NCBI GenBank assembly: GCA_949286115.1
Contig: CASEBK010000003.1
Coordinates: forward strand, 19,875 to 83,874
DNA length: 64,000 nt
Source: an uncultured Veillonellaceae bacterium
GTDB lineage: Bacteria; Bacillota; Negativicutes; Veillonellales; Dialisteraceae
Direction: 5' to 3'
The notes under the pieces were generated by a model that saw only the letters and a list, made by a program, of their open reading frames with translations, ran no database searches and was not told where the DNA came from. Both the position numbers and the translations under genes were made by a program. Shown piece after piece: positions 43,706 through 53,320 of the stretch. Positions within the stretch are counted from its first letter, which is position 1; each line of letters begins with the position of its first letter.

Positions 43706-45079
43706 TCAATCCTTATATGTGTCGTCCTTGACCCAATGTTCGATATTTTTCTGCTTCGCCCGCGCAACGGAGAGCGCTTCTTCCGGCACATCCTTCGTGA
43801 TAGTCGAGCCCGCCGCGGTGAATGCCCGCTTTCCGATATGCACCGGCGCGACGAGATTGGTATTGCAGCCGATGAACGCATGGTCCTCTACTACGGTGCG
43901 GTATTTTTTCTTCCCGTCGAAATTGACGGTAACGGTGCCGCAGCCAAAGTTGACTTTCTCTCCCACGTCCGCATCGCCGCAGTAAATGAGGTGCGGCAGC
44001 TTCGTGCCGTTTCCGATATCGGAATTTTTCACCTCGACGAAATTGCCCACTTTGATATGGTCATGCATGACTGTGCCCGGGCGGAGATGGACGAAGGGTC
44101 CCAGCTCATTATGGCTGCCCAGCGTGCAGTCATGGGCGTACACCCGGTTCAGATGGTTGTCGTCGCCGCAGACGACATTTTCCAGCTCCGTATCCGGTCC
44201 GATGCGGCATCCCGCGCCGACGATGGTCTTTCCTTCAAGGATGACTCCCGGATACAGCACGGTGTCTCTCCCGACGGTCACATCTTCGCCGATATAAACT
44301 CGATCCGGATCGATGATGGACACGCCTTCCGCCATGAGCACTTCCGCTTTTCTCCGGCGCAGCACTCTGTCCGCCGCCGCGAGCTGGATGCGGGAATTGA
44401 CGCCCATCGTCTCTTCTGCGTCTTCTGCCGTGACAGGCACCACGAAACGTCCTTCCCGGATCATGAGGCCGAAGACATCGGTCAAATAATATTCACCCTG
44501 TGCATTGTTGCAGTCGAGCTTCGGCAGAGCCGCCAGCAGCGCCTTCACTTCGAAGCAGTAGGTCCCCGTATTGATTTCTTTCACGGCGAGCTCTTCCGGC
44601 GTGCCATCCTTCTGCTCGACGATGCGGAGCATATGTCCCTCTTCATCACGGATGACCCGGCCATAGCCGAAAGGATCGTCCATCACGGCCGTGAGCACCG
44701 CTGCCGCCGCCTTCTTCTCCCGGCATTCGCCGATGAGTTTTCGGATGGTCTCGCTCCGAAGAAGAGGCGTATCGCCGCAGATGACGAGCACATAACCGTC
44801 GTTTCCTTCAAGGAGCGGCGCTGCCTGCATCACCGCGTGGCCCGTGCCGAGCTGCTCTGTCTGCTCTGCGTAGGCCGTCCGGTCTCCCATAGCTTCGCGC
44901 ACCAGTTCGCCCTTATGTCCGATGATCGTGATGCAGGAGGTGCACCCTGCCTCTTTGACGATGCGGATGACCTGTTCGATCATGGGCACGCCATTCACTT
45001 TATGCAGCACTTTTGGGATGTCGGACTTCATCCTTGTCCCCATGCCTGCCGCCAGAATCACAGCGGTCATTGTATCCAT
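43706..45079 (-). CDS. glmU: bifunctional GlcNAc-1-phosphate uridylyltransferase / glucosamine-1-phosphate acetyltransferase
   Basis: 457 residues. The N-terminal uridylyltransferase has LAAGMGTRMKSDIPKVLH (about 9-26), QLGTGHAVMQAAPLL and VICGDTPLLRSETI. A linker helix (about 228-250) leads to a left-handed beta helix with LPHLIYCGDADVGEKVNFGCGTVTVNFDGKKKYRT, the acetyltransferase site. It makes UDP-GlcNAc, the substrate shared by murA and lipid A synthesis, both in this window. The protein is a cytoplasmic trimer. Confidence 0.97.
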   Translation of the reverse strand: MDTMTAVILAAGMGTRMKSDIPKVLHKVNGVPMIEQVIRIVKEAGCTSCITIIGHKGELVREAMGDRTAYAEQTEQLGTGHAVMQAAPLLEGNDGYVLVICGDTPLLRSETIRKLIGECREKKAAAAVLTAVMDDPFGYGRVIRDEEGHMLRIVEQKDGTPEELAVKEINTGTYCFEVKALLAALPKLDCNNAQGEYYLTDVFGLMIREGRFVVPVTAEDAEETMGVNSRIQLAAADRVLRRRKAEVLMAEGVSIIDPDRVYIGEDVTVGRDTVLYPGVILEGKTIVGAGCRIGPDTELENVVCGDDNHLNRVYAHDCTLGSHNELGPFVHLRPGTVMHDHIKVGNFVEVKNSDIGNGTKLPHLIYCGDADVGEKVNFGCGTVTVNFDGKKKYRTVVEDHAFIGCNTNLVAPVHIGKRAFTAAGSTITKDVPEEALSVARAKQKNIEHWVKDDTYKD

Positions 45080-45249
45080 TCGTATTCCCCCATTGGTCTA
45101 TAGAAATGATCGGCCAAAATCCGGCACGATTCGTATTGTAGCAAACCGCCCGGGCCGCCGCAACAGCGCCCGCCGTCTGCCTTGTTTTTATTATAAAGGC
45201 TGCCGCCCGGAATTTCTATTTGCCCTGCAGTTTTTTCTTCCCCCATGCA

Positions 45250-45276
45250 AAACAGGACGGCCGAGACCGTCCCGTT
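45250..45276 (-). terminator. terminator after the nitroreductase gene
   Basis: GGGACGG and CCGTCC pair around TCTCGG, with TGTTTTG following on the minus strand, just past the stop at 45281. Confidence 0.75.
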
Positions 45277-45280
45277 TCCT

Positions 45281-45802
45281 TCATTCCACATAATTCACTT
45301 TGAAATTGTCTTTCAGGGGCCGCGCATGGAGCGGCTGCGCGCTGTGTCCCACGGCCAATCCGCAGAGCGGCACCGCGCTCTCCGGCAGTCCTGCCGCTTT
45401 CTGCCATTCCTTCTCTCCCCGGATGGAGAAGATCATCCCGTGGATGTACACCGAGCCGAGGCCGAGAGCTGCCGCCGCCAGGTGCATGTTTTCAATGATA
45501 CAGGCCGCATCGTATTTGGCGATCTCCTCGATGGCGTCTTCCGTCTTCGAGACCAGAATGAAGAGTGGCGCGCCATACGACGGGTCGTTCTCTTTGCCGG
45601 TCGCTTTCCGGAACGCCTCTTTCATGAGTCCAAGCACATTCTCGCTGGAAATGACGGTCAGCAGATAGCCTTTGCTGTTGTGCATGCCCACCGGCGCGAG
45701 CTGCGCCGCCTCCACGAGCGCCGCCACATCTTCTTTTCCGACTTTTTCTTCCGTATACATACGCACAGACTGGCGCATATGAAGCGCATCAAAAAATTCC
45801 AT
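45281..45802 (-). CDS. nitroreductase-family FMN oxidoreductase
   Basis: 173 residues from the ATG at 45802, with AAAAGGAGGG upstream; a longer frame to 45973 runs through the preceding gene. MRQSVRMYTEEKVGKEDVAALVEAAQLAP is the family opening and FMN-phosphate contact. DAACIIENMHLAAAALGLGSVYIHG is the dimer helix. LPLCGLAVGHSAQ ends the FMN region. Nitroreductases of this small group use NAD(P)H to reduce quinones, nitro compounds or flavins. The true substrate is unknown. It is probably co-transcribed with the epimerase-like gene 14 bases upstream. Confidence 0.85.
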   Translation of the reverse strand: MEFFDALHMRQSVRMYTEEKVGKEDVAALVEAAQLAPVGMHNSKGYLLTVISSENVLGLMKEAFRKATGKENDPSYGAPLFILVSKTEDAIEEIAKYDAACIIENMHLAAAALGLGSVYIHGMIFSIRGEKEWQKAAGLPESAVPLCGLAVGHSAQPLHARPLKDNFKVNYVE

Positions 45803-45816
45803 GACACTCCCTCCTT

Positions 45817-46665
45817 TTACACATAAGCAACACCTTCCGCTGTGATGCGGACCATGCCGCCGATCCGGAGCGACCGCACCTCTCCTCGCTCTGCTTCGGC
45901 TTCTCCATAGATGAGCCCGCCCGCCTGCTGCGCGTCGATGCGTACGGGGCCGTTCTTTCGCACGGCAAGACACGCCGCGAGCGCCGCCGTTCCGCTGCCG
46001 CAGCTCGACTCATTGACGAGCGTGTCCGTATCCTTCACATAGACGAACGGATCGAGGACGCTTCCATCCCAGAAAAGAACGCCCGCTGCGCCGCCCGCTT
46101 CCACAGGAAAGACATCGAGCACGGCGCTGACCAGCGCCCGCTTATCCTCCGCCGTCGGCATACGGTCCGCGAGCACCGCATAATGGACGATCCCCGAAAA
46201 GACGGCCCGCATGAGCTGCCTGCCGCCGGCCTCCACCGTATCGACGGCAAGCGGCAGCGGCATCTCTGCCGTCACATCGAATGCCGCCCGGCCAAGAGGC
46301 CGGACCGTGCAGCACACATTGCGGTCGATCCCCGTACAGGACACGGCAAAAGATCTGCGTCCTCCCGGTAGAGGCGTCGGCTGCCATCGCTGCCGATCAA
46401 AGACTTTCCACGCTGCCGCCGACCGCACGGCGTTCCCGCAGAATTCGCCGCCCATCATCCGTATCCCCACATCGCATGGACGGGGCGAATGCTCTTCAAA
46501 AAATGCGACCTGCTCGGCAGCCAGGTTCTTCTCCTCCATGAGGAGCCGCGCGAGACGGCTCTGCGCCTCCCGGGGAACCGCATCCAGCACAAGGATCGTC
46601 GTATTGCCGGAAGGGTCCGTCTTCACGAACCGCAGCTGCTCTGTCGTTTCCTGTTCCATATCCAT
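45817..46665 (-). CDS. DapF-fold amino-acid epimerase/racemase (CntK-like)
   Basis: 282 residues from the ATG at 46665, with GGAG 9 bases upstream; an ATG two codons on is equally possible. Two cysteines in the diaminopimelate-epimerase pattern are visible: GGEFCGNAVRSAA (C76) and NESSCGSGTAALAA (C222). The N-terminal half reads KTDPSGNTTILVLDA, as in DapF, but the sequence is diverged from DapF itself. CntK, the histidine racemase of staphylopine synthesis, is another branch with this layout. No cntL or cntM gene is nearby. The substrate is open. Confidence 0.7.
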   Translation of the reverse strand: MDMEQETTEQLRFVKTDPSGNTTILVLDAVPREAQSRLARLLMEEKNLAAEQVAFFEEHSPRPCDVGIRMMGGEFCGNAVRSAAAWKVFDRQRWQPTPLPGGRRSFAVSCTGIDRNVCCTVRPLGRAAFDVTAEMPLPLAVDTVEAGGRQLMRAVFSGIVHYAVLADRMPTAEDKRALVSAVLDVFPVEAGGAAGVLFWDGSVLDPFVYVKDTDTLVNESSCGSGTAALAACLAVRKNGPVRIDAQQAGGLIYGEAEAERGEVRSLRIGGMVRITAEGVAYV

Positions 46666-46685
46666 CCTTTCCTGCTCCCTGCACG

Positions 46686-47177
46686 TTATGCCTGTTCCCA
46701 GGGAACTGTGCTCCTTTTCTTTTCCTCGATTCGGCGGCAGAGCTCCGCCTGATCTTTGCGGGCCAGCCATAGGAGCGGTGCCGGCACTTCGACAAGGCCC
46801 CCGATCTCCTCCGTCCCGATATACAGCGCATCCCACCGGGACGCAATCCCTGCGATCGATTCGTACGCCACGCCAAAATACGCGGACCGCGCCGCATAGT
46901 CCCGCCAGCTCCCGATGCGCTTCCATGGCGCCGCTACGAGGAGCGCTTTCGGGCATAGGATCACCACCGGGTCATGGAGCCGATCCACGCGCCACAGAGA
47001 AAGCAGGATCACCGCCATGCCCGGAAGGAGGCATCCCCACAGCCCATGCAGCAGCGCGACGATGAACCCCGCAGACACGAGCGCATAAACGGTGCAGAGG
47101 AACAGTCGCCAGGCAGCGGACCGTCGGCCCATCCATTCCGCTTCTCCGTAGATCTCCGACCGATACCAGTCCAACAT
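46686..47177 (-). CDS. small membrane protein of unknown function
   Basis: 163 residues. Two adjacent membrane helices lie at about 22-58 (LFLCTVYALVSAGFIVALLHG, LLPGMAVILLSLW). The rest is a soluble part with strands (DPVVILCPKALLVAAPWKRIGSW, YESIAGIASRWDALYIGT) and a C-terminal helix. The layout, two helices then a PH-like beta domain, recalls bacterial PH-domain membrane proteins, but I do not claim the family. The start overlaps the last base of the upstream gene's stop. Confidence 0.65.
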   Translation of the reverse strand: MLDWYRSEIYGEAEWMGRRSAAWRLFLCTVYALVSAGFIVALLHGLWGCLLPGMAVILLSLWRVDRLHDPVVILCPKALLVAAPWKRIGSWRDYAARSAYFGVAYESIAGIASRWDALYIGTEEIGGLVEVPAPLLWLARKDQAELCRRIEEKKRSTVPWEQA

Positions 47178-47779
47178 CAGCGCGCCCGCCGGCCGCTCAG
47201 CGGCTGCCAGGGCCTCCGGCTCCGAGGTTCCCCGAACACCGCATCATACAGGACCCACTGCTCGGCATCCCGCTCCGACCACCGGCGCGTTTCTTTGGCA
47301 CGGACCGGCCGCAGGGCTGCCACGGGAGCCGCTGACGCTTCTCTCTCCGGCTCCTCCGTGCGGCGCGCATAGTCCTGCCACAGACGCTGCCGACGGGCCT
47401 CTTCCGCACTCATTTCCGGCGAAGAAACCGTCTCTGCCTCCAGCCGCTCCCTCTTTACCGAAGGCGGAGCGACAGGGACCGGCTCGTTTTCTTCCGCCTG
47501 CACAGCATCCGATGGTTCTTCCCCATTTTCTTCCGGCAGTTTCCACGCTTTGCGCAGTTTCTTGCGGAAGGCCTCATAGTCATAGCCGCCCGCTTCTGTC
47601 GCCTGCGTTTCTCCTGCCGGACGGGACGACGTTCTGGTCCGCTCACGAGGGATATCCGGCGGCTCAGACGGAAGCGGCGGCTCTTCCGGCGGTGTCTCCC
47701 GCCCTTTTTTCCTTTTCTGGATCGAGGAAAAGAAGTAGATGAGCGCCGCCACAAAAAGTACATTCAGCAAAAGATCCAT
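47177..47779 (-). CDS. single-pass membrane protein with long charged tail
   Basis: 200 residues. One N-terminal helix (residues 2-19, LLLNVLFVAALIYFFSS) is followed by KKRK-type basic anchor, then a low-complexity proline- and glutamate-rich stretch (residues 28-100). A more ordered charged helix lies at 120-165 (SAEEARRQRLWQDYARRTEEP). Such proteins often tether partners at the membrane. It lies between floA (27 bases upstream) and another membrane protein, so a role around the FloA/NfeD membrane microdomain is possible. Function unknown. Confidence 0.65.
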   Translation of the reverse strand: MDLLLNVLFVAALIYFFSSIQKRKKGRETPPEEPPLPSEPPDIPRERTRTSSRPAGETQATEAGGYDYEAFRKKLRKAWKLPEENGEEPSDAVQAEENEPVPVAPPSVKRERLEAETVSSPEMSAEEARRQRLWQDYARRTEEPEREASAAPVAALRPVRAKETRRWSERDAEQWVLYDAVFGEPRSRRPWQPLSGRRAR

Positions 47780-47806
47780 CTGCAGGACCTCCTTCCGGAC
47801 CAGTCA

Positions 47807-48784
47807 TCACTGATCGTCCGGCGCGCCGCTCTTGCCGGCGATGTTCTGCCGCATATCCGTATCCGCAGCGATATTCTGCAGATTGTAATAATCCATCACA
47901 CCGAGATGGCCTTCTTTCAGCGCTTCCGCCATGGCGCGCGGCACCTCCGCCTGCGCCTCCACGACCTTCGCCTGCATCTCCTGGGTATACGCCTTCATTT
48001 CCTGCTCTTTGGCCACTGCCATGGCGCGCCGCTCTTCCGCACGGGCCTGCGCGATCTTTTTATCTGCCTCTGCCTGGTCGGTCTGCAGCTGTGCACCGAT
48101 GTTGCGGCCCACGTCCACGTCAGCGATATCGATGGACAGGATCTCGAAAGCCGTCCCGGAGTCCAGCCCTTTGCCAAGGACGGTCCGGGAAATATGGTCC
48201 GGGTTCTCCAGCACGTCGGTGTGGCTCTCCGAAGAACCGACAGTGGTGACGATGCCCTCGCCGACGCGGGCGATGATCGTTGCCTCTCCCGCGCCGCCTA
48301 CGAGGCGGTCGATATTGGCGCGCACCGTCACGCGGGCACGGACTTTCAATTCGATGCCGTTTTTCGCCACGGCGGAGATGGTGGGCGTCTCGATGACTTT
48401 CGGATTGACGCTCATCTGCACCGCTTCCAGTACGTCGCGTCCCGCCAGGTCGATAGCCGCTGCCTGCTCAAAGCTCAGGGCGATCTGCGCGCGGTGCGCC
48501 GCGATGAGCGCGTCCACCACGTTGTCCACATTGCCGCCCGCCAGATAATGCGCTTCCAGCTGGTTCGCATTGAGCGCGAGCCCTGCCTTGGTCCCCTTGA
48601 TGAGCGGCAGGACGATCATCCGCGGCGACACACGGCGAATGCGCATCCCCACCAGATTGAACAGCGAGATCCGCACGTCGGCGGCCAGCGCCGAGATCCA
48701 GAGTCCCACCGGGACGAAATGGAAAAACAGAGAAAGCGCCAAAACGATGAGTACGAATGTAATGATCGGAACTGCCAGTACCAT
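47807..48784 (-). CDS. floA: flotillin-like membrane-scaffold protein
   Basis: 325 residues, the FloA (YqfA/UPF0365) size. The N-terminal membrane helix (about 5-27) precedes [29 protein letters not shown]. The SPFH-like domain is rich in [42 protein letters not shown] coiled coil of alternating K, E, A and Q ([26 protein letters not shown]) follows, and the end carries the family stretch [18 protein letters not shown]. FloA organises membrane microdomains. It is 53 bases after nfeD, its standard partner. Confidence 0.95.
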   Translation of the reverse strand: MVLAVPIITFVLIVLALSLFFHFVPVGLWISALAADVRISLFNLVGMRIRRVSPRMIVLPLIKGTKAGLALNANQLEAHYLAGGNVDNVVDALIAAHRAQIALSFEQAAAIDLAGRDVLEAVQMSVNPKVIETPTISAVAKNGIELKVRARVTVRANIDRLVGGAGEATIIARVGEGIVTTVGSSESHTDVLENPDHISRTVLGKGLDSGTAFEILSIDIADVDVGRNIGAQLQTDQAEADKKIAQARAEERRAMAVAKEQEMKAYTQEMQAKVVEAQAEVPRAMAEALKEGHLGVMDYYNLQNIAADTDMRQNIAGKSGAPDDQ

Positions 48785-48837
48785 ACGATCCTCCTGATAG
48801 AAACGGCCGATCGGCCCTGTTCATGACAAGTCGATAT

Positions 48838-49473
48838 TCAGCGGTCTTCCCGCACGACGACGCGATTGCTCTCCGCACGGACGACGATGACCGGCCGTCC
48901 GGCTTCCACAAAATCTCCCTGTGTCACCGCATCCAGTACGACGCCGTCGATCTCCACTTTTCCTGCCGGGCGCAGCACCGTGCGGGCCGTGCCGCGCCGG
49001 TCTGCCCATTTAGAGAGGTCTTCCGCGGACGACACATAGCCCTTCTGTGACGTCAGACTGAGCGACAGAGAGATCTTCTTCCAAAGCCGGTTCTCCGACA
49101 GCCGTCCTGCGAGGAAGCAGAGCCCGACGATGGCTACAAGGAGGCCCGCCGCCAGGATGTACATGGCCCGCCCGTCTGCGCCGAAGAGGAAATACAGCGA
49201 TGCTGCCATGGAAACGAGCCCCGCCACTGCGGCTGCACCGGTCGCCAGAAAGAGCAGGTCGAGAAATATGAGTACCAGCCCGCCGAAAAAGAGGAGCGCC
49301 TCCGCCATCGGCCAAGCCGTATCATACCAGTGGCTCCACAGGAGCAGCACGCCGAAAAGCGCTGCCACGAGTCCGCCGCCGGAAAATCCTGCTGTCTTGA
49401 TCTCCACGAGAATGGAAATAAAAATGAGCGCCGCAAGGATCCCTTCAATGACCGGATGCTGTAATAGTTCCAT
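48838..49473 (-). CDS. nfeD: NfeD-family membrane protein
   Basis: 211 residues from the ATG at 49473, after AAGGAGG. Four to five membrane helices fill residues 1-125 (EGILAALIFISILVEIKT, LFFGGLVLIFLDLLFL, VAGLVSMAASLYFLFG, ILAAGLLVAIVGLCFL). The C-terminal NfeD OB-fold (about 140-211) reads GYVSSAEDLSKWADRRGTARTVLRPAGKVEIDGVVLDAVTQGDFVEAG RPVIVVRAESNRVVV. There is no N-terminal ClpP-like protease domain, so it is the short NfeD class. NfeD partners with flotillins, and floA follows in the same operon. Confidence 0.92.
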   Translation of the reverse strand: MELLQHPVIEGILAALIFISILVEIKTAGFSGGGLVAALFGVLLLWSHWYDTAWPMAEALLFFGGLVLIFLDLLFLATGAAAVAGLVSMAASLYFLFGADGRAMYILAAGLLVAIVGLCFLAGRLSENRLWKKISLSLSLTSQKGYVSSAEDLSKWADRRGTARTVLRPAGKVEIDGVVLDAVTQGDFVEAGRPVIVVRAESNRVVVREDR

Positions 49474-49545
49474 GAGAGCCTCCTTTCCCACTTTTTATTA
49501 CATTATATCATAAAGATTTCGCGCCCATTTCCGCCCGCAGAAAAA

Positions 49546-49566
49546 GCAGAGAGCGGGGCTCCCTGC
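49546..49566 (-). terminator. terminator after the DUF711/PFL gene
   Basis: GCAGGGAGC and GCTCTCTGC pair around CCC (one mismatch), followed on the minus strand by TTTTTC. Confidence 0.75.
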
Positions 49567-49581
49567 CTTCCAAGATATGTT

Positions 49582-50940
49582 TCAATTCGTCAGCGACCGA
49601 AGCGGCGCGGGAATGCGTCCGCCCCGGGCGATGAAATCGTCGGCCTTGAACCGGCTCACATCGATGACTGGCGCATAGCCCATGAGGCCGCCGAACGTCA
49701 CCATGTCGCCCGGTTTCTTCCCCGGCGCGGGGATCAGACGGACGGCAGTCGTCTTGTTGTTGATCATGCCGATAGCCGCCTCGTCTGCCAGAATGGCCGA
49801 AATGGTCGCTGCGCTCGTATCGCCGGGCACCGCGATCATATCGAGCCCCACCGAGCAGACGCAAGTCATCGCTTCCAGCTTCTCCAGAGAGAGGCTTCCC
49901 CGCTGCACCGCTTCGATCATCCCCAGATCTTCGCTCACCGGGATGAACGCACCGGAGAGTCCCCCCACGCTGGACGACGCCATGAGGCCGCCCTTCTTTA
50001 CCGCGTCATTCAGGAGCGCCAGCGCCGCCGTCGTTCCGGGACCGCCGCAGCTCTCCAGCCCCATTTCTTCCAATACGGCCGCTACACTGTCGCCCACTGC
50101 CGCCGTCGGCGCCAGAGACAGATCGATGATGCCGAAAGGCACATGAAGCCGTTCCGTCGCCGCCTGCGCCACCATCTGTCCCAGCCGGGTGATCATGAAA
50201 GCCGTGTTTTTGATCGTCTTCGCCACCACTTCGAAAGGCTCGCCGCGCACCTCTTCCAGCGCGCGCTTCACCACCCCCGGGCCGGAGACGCCCACGTGGA
50301 TGGCGCAGTCGCCGTTCGTCACGCCGTGGAACGCACCGGCCATGAACGGATTGTCTTCCACCGCGTTGCAGAACGCCACAAATTTCGTGCAGCCGTCCGC
50401 ATCGTTCTCCTTCGTCCGTTCCGCCAGATCCTTCACGATCTCGCCCACCTGACGAACCGCATCCATATTGATGCCTGCCTTCGTCGAGCCCACGGACACG
50501 GAGCTGCAGATGCTCTTCGTCACGGAGAGCGCTTCCGGGATGGAATCCAGCAGTTTCTGATCCGAGGCCGTCATGCCCCGGTCCACCAGCGCAGAGAAGC
50601 CCCCCATGATGTCGATGCCCAGCGTATCTGCCGCCCGCTGCATCGTCTCGGCGATCTTCACATAATTTTTCGCGCCGCAGCTCCCCGCAACGAGCGCGAT
50701 GGGCGTCACGGAAATACGGCGGTTCACGATGGGCACGCCGTACTCGGCGGAAATATCGCGGCTCACTTCCGAGAGGTGTTCGGCCTTCGTGCAGATGGTG
50801 TCGTAAATGCGGCGGCACAGCGTCTCTTCATCCGACGCGCCGCACCCCAAAAGCGAGATGCCCATGGTGATGGTGCGCACGTCCAGTTTATTCTGATCGA
50901 ACATACGCTGCGTGGCGAGGATGTCTTCAATGTCCAGCAT
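49582..50940 (-). CDS. PFL-family protein, UPF0210/DUF711
   Basis: 452 residues from the ATG at 50940, with AGGTGAGG upstream; an ATG at 50949 is possible. The family opening is [32 protein letters not shown], then [14 protein letters not shown] and the glycine-rich [25 protein letters not shown]. The C-terminal block [36 protein letters not shown] is strongly conserved. The family is related in fold to pyruvate formate-lyase but has no known reaction. The gene is the partner of the ACT-domain gene 12 bases before it, a pair conserved throughout Firmicutes and archaea. Confidence 0.93.
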   Translation of the reverse strand: MLDIEDILATQRMFDQNKLDVRTITMGISLLGCGASDEETLCRRIYDTICTKAEHLSEVSRDISAEYGVPIVNRRISVTPIALVAGSCGAKNYVKIAETMQRAADTLGIDIMGGFSALVDRGMTASDQKLLDSIPEALSVTKSICSSVSVGSTKAGINMDAVRQVGEIVKDLAERTKENDADGCTKFVAFCNAVEDNPFMAGAFHGVTNGDCAIHVGVSGPGVVKRALEEVRGEPFEVVAKTIKNTAFMITRLGQMVAQAATERLHVPFGIIDLSLAPTAAVGDSVAAVLEEMGLESCGGPGTTAALALLNDAVKKGGLMASSSVGGLSGAFIPVSEDLGMIEAVQRGSLSLEKLEAMTCVCSVGLDMIAVPGDTSAATISAILADEAAIGMINNKTTAVRLIPAPGKKPGDMVTFGGLMGYAPVIDVSRFKADDFIARGGRIPAPLRSLTN

Positions 50941-50952
50941 GGTCCTCACCTC

Positions 50953-51222
50953 TCAGATGCGGTGCATCGCATAGAACACATCCGCCAGCTGCACCCGCAC
51001 TTCTACGCCGAGCGTCTCTCCCACACGGCCCATCGCCTGCTGGATCTCCGCCAGCGTATGGGGCGCGCCGTCCATGTCGCACATGAGCACCATGTTGAAA
51101 ATCCCATCTACGATGGTCTGCGACACTGTGAGCACATTGATCTGCTGCTGCGCCAGTCCGGTCGTCACCCCGGCAATGATCCCCACGCGGTCTGCGCCCA
51201 CCACAGTTACTACGATCCGTTT
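50953..51222 (-). CDS. ACT-domain protein (UPF0237)
   Basis: 89 residues from the ATG at 51222 (MKRIVVTVVGADRVGIIAGV), after GGGAGAAAC. One ACT domain with the full beta-alpha-beta-beta-alpha-beta pattern: VVGADRVGIIAGVTTGLAQQQINVL, SQTIVDGIFNMVLMCDM, PHTLAEIQQAMGRVGETLGVEVRVQ. ACT domains usually bind amino acids and regulate an enzyme. The constant pairing with the PFL-family gene suggests it is that protein's regulatory subunit, which is inference. Confidence 0.92.
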   Translation of the reverse strand, partial: KRIVVTVVGADRVGIIAGVTTGLAQQQINVLTVSQTIVDGIFNMVLMCDMDGAPHTLAEIQQAMGRVGETLGVEVRVQLADVFYAMHRI

Positions 51223-51277
51223 CATTTGTTTCTCCCTTCCGCGGTCTCCGCCGCACTGAAGATTGCTGTGATGATTT

Positions 51278-51286
51278 ATTATACCA
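51278..51286 (-). promoter_or_regulatory. extended -10 promoter of the ACT/PFL pair
   Basis: The minus strand reads TGGTATAAT, a full extended -10 (TGNTATAAT), about 55 bases before the ACT gene. No -35 box is needed for such promoters. Confidence 0.6.
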
Positions 51287-51611
51287 TGCCCGCCGTCCCC
51301 TCCGCCCTGCCGCATCACGGACCGCCAGTCCTATACGGTGCATTAGGAGTTCATTAGTAAAAGGCATGCAGATGCCCCTGCCTGCTTTTTTATTTATTTC
51401 ATCTTGTGGGTTTGCATATTCTTCTAAAAGAATTTCCGTCGATTTGTATGAAAAAATTGCAGATTTGAGAAACGATTATCTCCTGCTCTATCATTGAAAA
51501 GGTTATGAAATATATCTATACCCTTCAAAAAAGTATAATTCCCAGAAAAGAACGTGTATAATAAAAAGAAATAAAGAAATTCTATCTTACTGCCAAAGAA
51601 AGGAAGCCCTC
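51287..51611. promoter_or_regulatory. AT-rich divergent intergenic region upstream of exoA
   Basis: About 325 bases between the ACT gene promoter and exoA. A stem of AGGCA/TGCCT followed by TTTTTT lies near 51361-51392. Two TATAAT hexamers occur at 51534-51539 and 51557-51562. The second is the better candidate -10 for exoA; neither has a good -35. The ribosome site AAAGGAAG precedes the exoA ATG. No gene was seen here. Confidence 0.5.
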
Positions 51612-52373
51612 ATGGACGCACTGAAATACATCTCCTGGAACGTGAACGGCCTGCGCGCCTGCCTGAAGAAAGGATTCATGGACGCATTTCTCGCACTGGA
51701 TGCGGACTGCTTCTGCCTTCAGGAGACAAAGCTTCAGCCGGAACAGCTCTCTCTGGACCTGCCGGGCTATCATCAGTACTGGAACAGCGCCGTCAAAAAA
51801 GGCTACAGCGGCACGGCGCTCTTCACGAAGAAAGAACCGCTCTCCGTCTCGTACGGCATGGGCATCGAAGAGCACGACCAGGAAGGGCGGCTCATCACCG
51901 CAGAATTTTCCGACCACTACCTCGTCACCTGCTACACACCGAACAGCCAGCGCGGCCTCACTCGCCTCCCGTACCGCATGCATTGGGAGGACGATTTCCG
52001 GGCCTACCTGCTCCGTCTGTCGGAGACGAAGCCCGTCGTCCTCTGCGGCGACCTCAACGTAGCGCACAGCGACATCGACCTTGCCAACCCGGCACAGAAT
52101 CGCAAAAATGCCGGCTTCACCGATGAAGAGCGCAGCAAGATGACCGAGCTCCTCGCGGCAGGATTTACCGACACCTTCCGCCTGCTCCATCCGGACGAAA
52201 CGGGCGCATATTCTTGGTGGAGCTACTTTGCCAAATCGCGGGAGCGGAACATCGGTTGGCGTATTGATTACTTCATCGCCTCCGCCGCGCTCGATGACCG
52301 TATCGCGGGGGCCTCCATCCATCCGGAGATCCACGGCAGCGACCACTGCCCGGTGGAACTGCTCCTTCGCTGA
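51612..52373 (+). CDS. exoA: exodeoxyribonuclease III / AP endonuclease
   Basis: 253 residues, ExoA (XthA) length. All endonuclease-exonuclease-phosphatase motifs are present. [15 protein letters not shown] and [11 protein letters not shown] give the metal ligand N and [16 protein letters not shown] gives [11 protein letters not shown] and the terminal GSDHCPVEL give the catalytic D-H pair. It cuts DNA at abasic sites in base-excision repair. It starts the plus-strand block at 51.6-54.95 kb, all other genes before it being on the minus strand. Confidence 0.95.
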   Translation: MDALKYISWNVNGLRACLKKGFMDAFLALDADCFCLQETKLQPEQLSLDLPGYHQYWNSAVKKGYSGTALFTKKEPLSVSYGMGIEEHDQEGRLITAEFSDHYLVTCYTPNSQRGLTRLPYRMHWEDDFRAYLLRLSETKPVVLCGDLNVAHSDIDLANPAQNRKNAGFTDEERSKMTELLAAGFTDTFRLLHPDETGAYSWWSYFAKSRERNIGWRIDYFIASAALDDRIAGASIHPEIHGSDHCPVELLLR

Positions 52374-52447
52374 AATTTACAAAAACTTTATGCAGTATTA
52401 CAGAATCTCGGAACGCATCCGACTATATTGACAAAGGGGGTATCTAC

Positions 52448-53320
52448 ATGATCGATACGCATTCCCCACCTTCTGTCTCTCCAGAAGCGCAGCAGCTCGC
52501 TGATGCCATGCGAAAAGCGGCGGAAGGAGACTGGTCCGCGCCGCTGCCCCATGCAGCGTCCCCGGACATATCCCTTCTCTGCCACGCCTTCTCCGCGCTC
52601 GCCGCCGGTCTTCAGCAAAAAGAAATCCGGCGAAAAGCGGAAGAAGAAACGCGCCGCCTCGCCGCTGTCAGTCTTCTCCACGATCTTCGCGTGCCGCTCA
52701 CGACCATCCTGGGCTACACGGAAGCGCTGGAGATACACCTGGCCGCTGCGCCGGAAAAACGAAGCGCCTACCTCGCCGCCATCAAGCTGCGGGCGGGCGA
52801 CCTCGCGTCCCTCATCGACGAGCTCTCCGCCGCAGAGCGGGGCATTCCCCGGGACGCATCGCCGCCTGCGGCATCTGCCGCACTCATCGGCGATTTCTTC
52901 CGCGCGGAACAAGAACGGCTGCATCGGGAACAGGTCTCTGTCCACCTCTGCGTGGATGAGACGCTCACCCTTCCCGTCAGCCGGCTGGACCTGCAGCGCA
53001 TTCTGACCAATCTGCTCACGAATACCATGAAGTACAGGGTCCATCCTTCTTCTGCCGTCACCATCACATGCCGGAAAGAAGAAACGGCCATCGTCCTCTC
53101 CTATCACGACGACGGCCCCGGTGTGCCGCCCGATGCCCTGCCCCATCTGTTTCAGGCAGGATACCGGACCCCTGATGCGGCGCGCCGCCCCGGCTCCGGT
53201 CTCGGTCTCCACATCATCACAGAGATCGCCGGACGCTCCCGCGGTGTCGTATCCGCAGCAAACGACCATGGACTGACCATCACGCTTACATTTCCCATGA
53301 CAGGAGGTTTATCATGCTGA
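52448..53320 (+). CDS. sensor histidine kinase without membrane helices
   Basis: 290 residues after AAAGGGGG, ATG at 52448. No transmembrane segment or sensor domain is visible. Residues 30-68 look like a HAMP output half (ISLLCHAFSALAAGLQQKE). The H-box is SLLHDLRVPLTTILGYTEAL with phosphorylatable H78. N-box is LTNLLTNTMKYR, G1 DDGPGVPPDALPHLF and G2 RPGSGLGLHII. Its stimulus must be cytoplasmic or come from a partner protein. It overlaps the response regulator gene by 7 bases. Confidence 0.9.
   Translation: MIDTHSPPSVSPEAQQLADAMRKAAEGDWSAPLPHAASPDISLLCHAFSALAAGLQQKEIRRKAEEETRRLAAVSLLHDLRVPLTTILGYTEALEIHLAAAPEKRSAYLAAIKLRAGDLASLIDELSAAERGIPRDASPPAASAALIGDFFRAEQERLHREQVSVHLCVDETLTLPVSRLDLQRILTNLLTNTMKYRVHPSSAVTITCRKEETAIVLSYHDDGPGVPPDALPHLFQAGYRTPDAARRPGSGLGLHIITEIAGRSRGVVSAANDHGLTITLTFPMTGGLSC

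Noticed and set aside
45973..46013. Longer nitroreductase start
   Set aside because: It would run through the coupled epimerase gene; the ATG at 45802 has a strong AGGAGG and starts at the family N-terminus.
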